Source: Candidatus Methanomethylophilaceae archaeon (GTDB lineage Archaea > Thermoplasmatota > Thermoplasmata > Methanomassiliicoccales > Methanomethylophilaceae). Taken from it: DNA of 6,345 nucleotides. The notes below the pieces were generated by a model. It was not told the DNA's origin. It searched no databases and was given only the letters and a program-made list of their open reading frames with translations. The position numbers were made by a program, and so were the translations under genes. Each line of letters begins with the position of its first letter. Position 1 is the stretch's first letter. The stretch is taken from positions 1 to 6,345 of the forward strand of contig JALNYB010000072.1 of NCBI GenBank assembly GCA_023230065.1, written 5' to 3'. Positions 5,911 to 6,345 of the stretch are shown here, piece by piece.

Positions 5911-5930
5911 TTTGTAACTTGAGGTACAAA
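5911..5930. promoter_or_regulatory. Operator-like palindrome 1
   Basis: TTTGTA (5911-5916) and TACAAA (5925-5930) form perfect 6-base inverted arms with an 8-base spacer. The right half contains AGGTACAA (5922-5929), which recurs 91 bases away at 6013-6020. It lies between the two divergent promoters. Confidence 0.4.
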
Positions 5931-5956
5931 GGTATTTGAGGGCAAATATCTTTTTT
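5931..5956 (+). terminator. Terminator-like hairpin followed by T6 in the divergent promoter region
   Basis: GGTATTTG (5931-5938) pairs with CAAATATC (5943-5950) through eight pairs including one G-U, closing a loop AGGG. TTTTTT (5951-5956) follows directly. This is the shape of an intrinsic terminator on the plus strand, but no plus-strand gene ends here. It would act as an attenuator if a transcript started upstream of it, or block read-through toward the gene at 6022. Confidence 0.45.
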
Positions 5957-5962
5957 CTGATC

Positions 5963-5970
5963 TTTTAAAT
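5963..5970 (+). promoter_or_regulatory. Putative TATA box of the gene starting at 6022
   Basis: TTTTAAAT, centred about 55 bases before the ATG at 6022. It predicts a transcript start near 5992 and a leader of about 30 bases that contains the palindrome at 6002-6019. If translation began at ATG 6001 the leader would be under 10 bases. Confidence 0.5.
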
Positions 5971-6001
5971 TGGCTTGCAACATAGGAAAGGTTCATATGT
6001 A

Positions 6002-6019
6002 TGTACCACATTAGGTACA
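6002..6019. promoter_or_regulatory. Operator-like palindrome 2 at the start codon
   Basis: TGTACC (6002-6007) and GGTACA (6014-6019) form perfect 6-base arms with a 6-base spacer. The right arm overlaps the AGGT (6013-6016) ribosome binding site for ATG 6022. A bound protein, or an RNA hairpin, could therefore control expression of that gene. Confidence 0.45.
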
Positions 6020-6021
6020 AT

Positions 6022-6345
6022 ATGGGTTGCGAAGCGGATCTATGGGCGAAGGAATGGCTCGAAAAAAAGAGGGATAACGGCGAGACTGGTCTGACCGTGG
6101 AGAAAAGAGGTAATATCCATATAGTCCGCAGACAGAGATTGGTCACGGATGCCGACACGGGCAGAAGGAGGAAGGAGTCGGAATATCTGGGTGCCCTTTC
6201 CGAGGACGGGACCGTGCGCGATCCCAGACCCAGGCGCGACAGGATCGAGGTGGAGGCCGTGACCGACGAAGGCACCTCCAGAGTTCTGGCCAAAGCCGCC
6301 GAAGGATTGCTGGATCCCCTGTCGGAAGCATTCCCGTCCGATCAC
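6022..6345 (+). CDS. 5' end of a GC-rich gene, possible IS4/IS1634-type transposase N-terminus (partial)
   Basis: An open plus-strand frame of 108 codons from ATG 6022 to the right edge with no stop. The protein is highly charged. The stretch VEKRGNIHIVRRQRLVTDAD followed by a KESEYLGALSEDGTV segment (about residues 26-65) resembles the N-terminal strand-rich region of archaeal IS4/IS1634-like transposases, which typically have a basic start and a YLG-x-x-x-DG-T/K turn. The DDE catalytic residues would lie beyond the window, so the assignment is tentative. Codon use is strongly GC-rich (GTG, CTG, CCC, GCC, GAC) compared with the rest of the window, consistent with recent transfer or a mobile element. 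An in-frame ATG at 6001 preceded by AGGT (5989-5992) would add seven residues. I chose 6022 because AGGT lies five bases before it, but the choice is weak. Confidence 0.5.
   Translation, partial: MGCEADLWAKEWLEKKRDNGETGLTVEKRGNIHIVRRQRLVTDADTGRRRKESEYLGALSEDGTVRDPRPRRDRIEVEAVTDEGTSRVLAKAAEGLLDPLSEAFPSDH

Noticed and set aside
3680..5917. Several plus-strand frames of 64-108 codons opposite the decarboxylase
   Set aside because: They are antisense shadows of a well-conserved enzyme, lack promoters and ribosome sites, and encode no recognisable protein.
6002..6019. Interpretation of the palindrome as an NrpR nitrogen-regulator operator
   Set aside because: The half-sites have the opposite orientation (TACC-N6-GGTA) to the GGTA-N6-TACC-type operators I recall for methanogens, and the gene shows no nitrogen-related signature.
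5898..6345. Minus-strand frames of up to 131 codons opposite the right-edge gene
   Set aside because: The GC-rich plus-strand gene produces long open antisense frames. The plus frame has a TATA box and a plausible family resemblance, while the minus proteins are low-complexity Ser/Arg/Pro-rich. The 131-codon frame also runs through the divergent promoter region.
1..6345. CRISPR array or tandem direct repeats
   Set aside because: No regularly spaced repeats of 20 or more bases were seen on reading the window.

Overview
The window looks archaeal. Each gene start and the tRNA is preceded by an AT-rich TATA-like box at roughly archaeal spacing, there are no bacterial -35/-10 pairs, and the antiporter's Shine-Dalgarno matches the archaeal 16S 3' end over nine bases. 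The tRNA gene encodes its own CCA. Base composition is moderately AT-rich, except for the last ~250 bases, which are clearly GC-richer. A Thermoplasmata-type methanogen (Methanomassiliicoccales-like) is my best guess. It rests on general impression, not on a marker gene in the window.

Layout: (1) Positions 1-1152, minus strand, hold the N-terminal 384 residues of a phosphohexomutase-fold protein that runs off the left edge and has lost the usual catalytic signatures. (2) A 182-base divergent intergenic region carries promoters for that gene and for a plus-strand gene at 1335-1553 encoding a 72-residue basic protein of unknown function. (3) A tRNA-Leu (CAG) gene sits at 1646-1732 behind its own TATA box, with several inverted repeats upstream. 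(4) Positions 1733-2051 are non-coding and contain a striking series of hairpins. (5) Positions 2052-5829, minus strand, form a two-gene operon: a PLP-dependent Orn/Lys/Arg decarboxylase of AdiA type (755 residues), followed with a 32-base overlap by a GadC-like APC amino-acid antiporter (513 residues). (6) The 5830-6021 region is a divergent promoter region with two GTAC-type palindromes and a terminator-like hairpin. (7) From 6022 to the right edge is the start of a GC-rich plus-strand gene, whose N-terminus resembles that of archaeal IS4/IS1634-type transposases.

The functional core is the decarboxylase/antiporter pair. In bacteria such a pair imports an amino acid, decarboxylates it with consumption of a cytoplasmic proton, and exports the amine, giving acid tolerance and a proton-motive gain. 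In an archaeon the product could also feed agmatine or polyamine needs. The nearby mobile-element-like gene and the bacterial character of both operon proteins suggest acquisition by transfer. The other notable items are the catalytically degenerate mutase with a cysteine cluster and the unexplained hairpin clusters.
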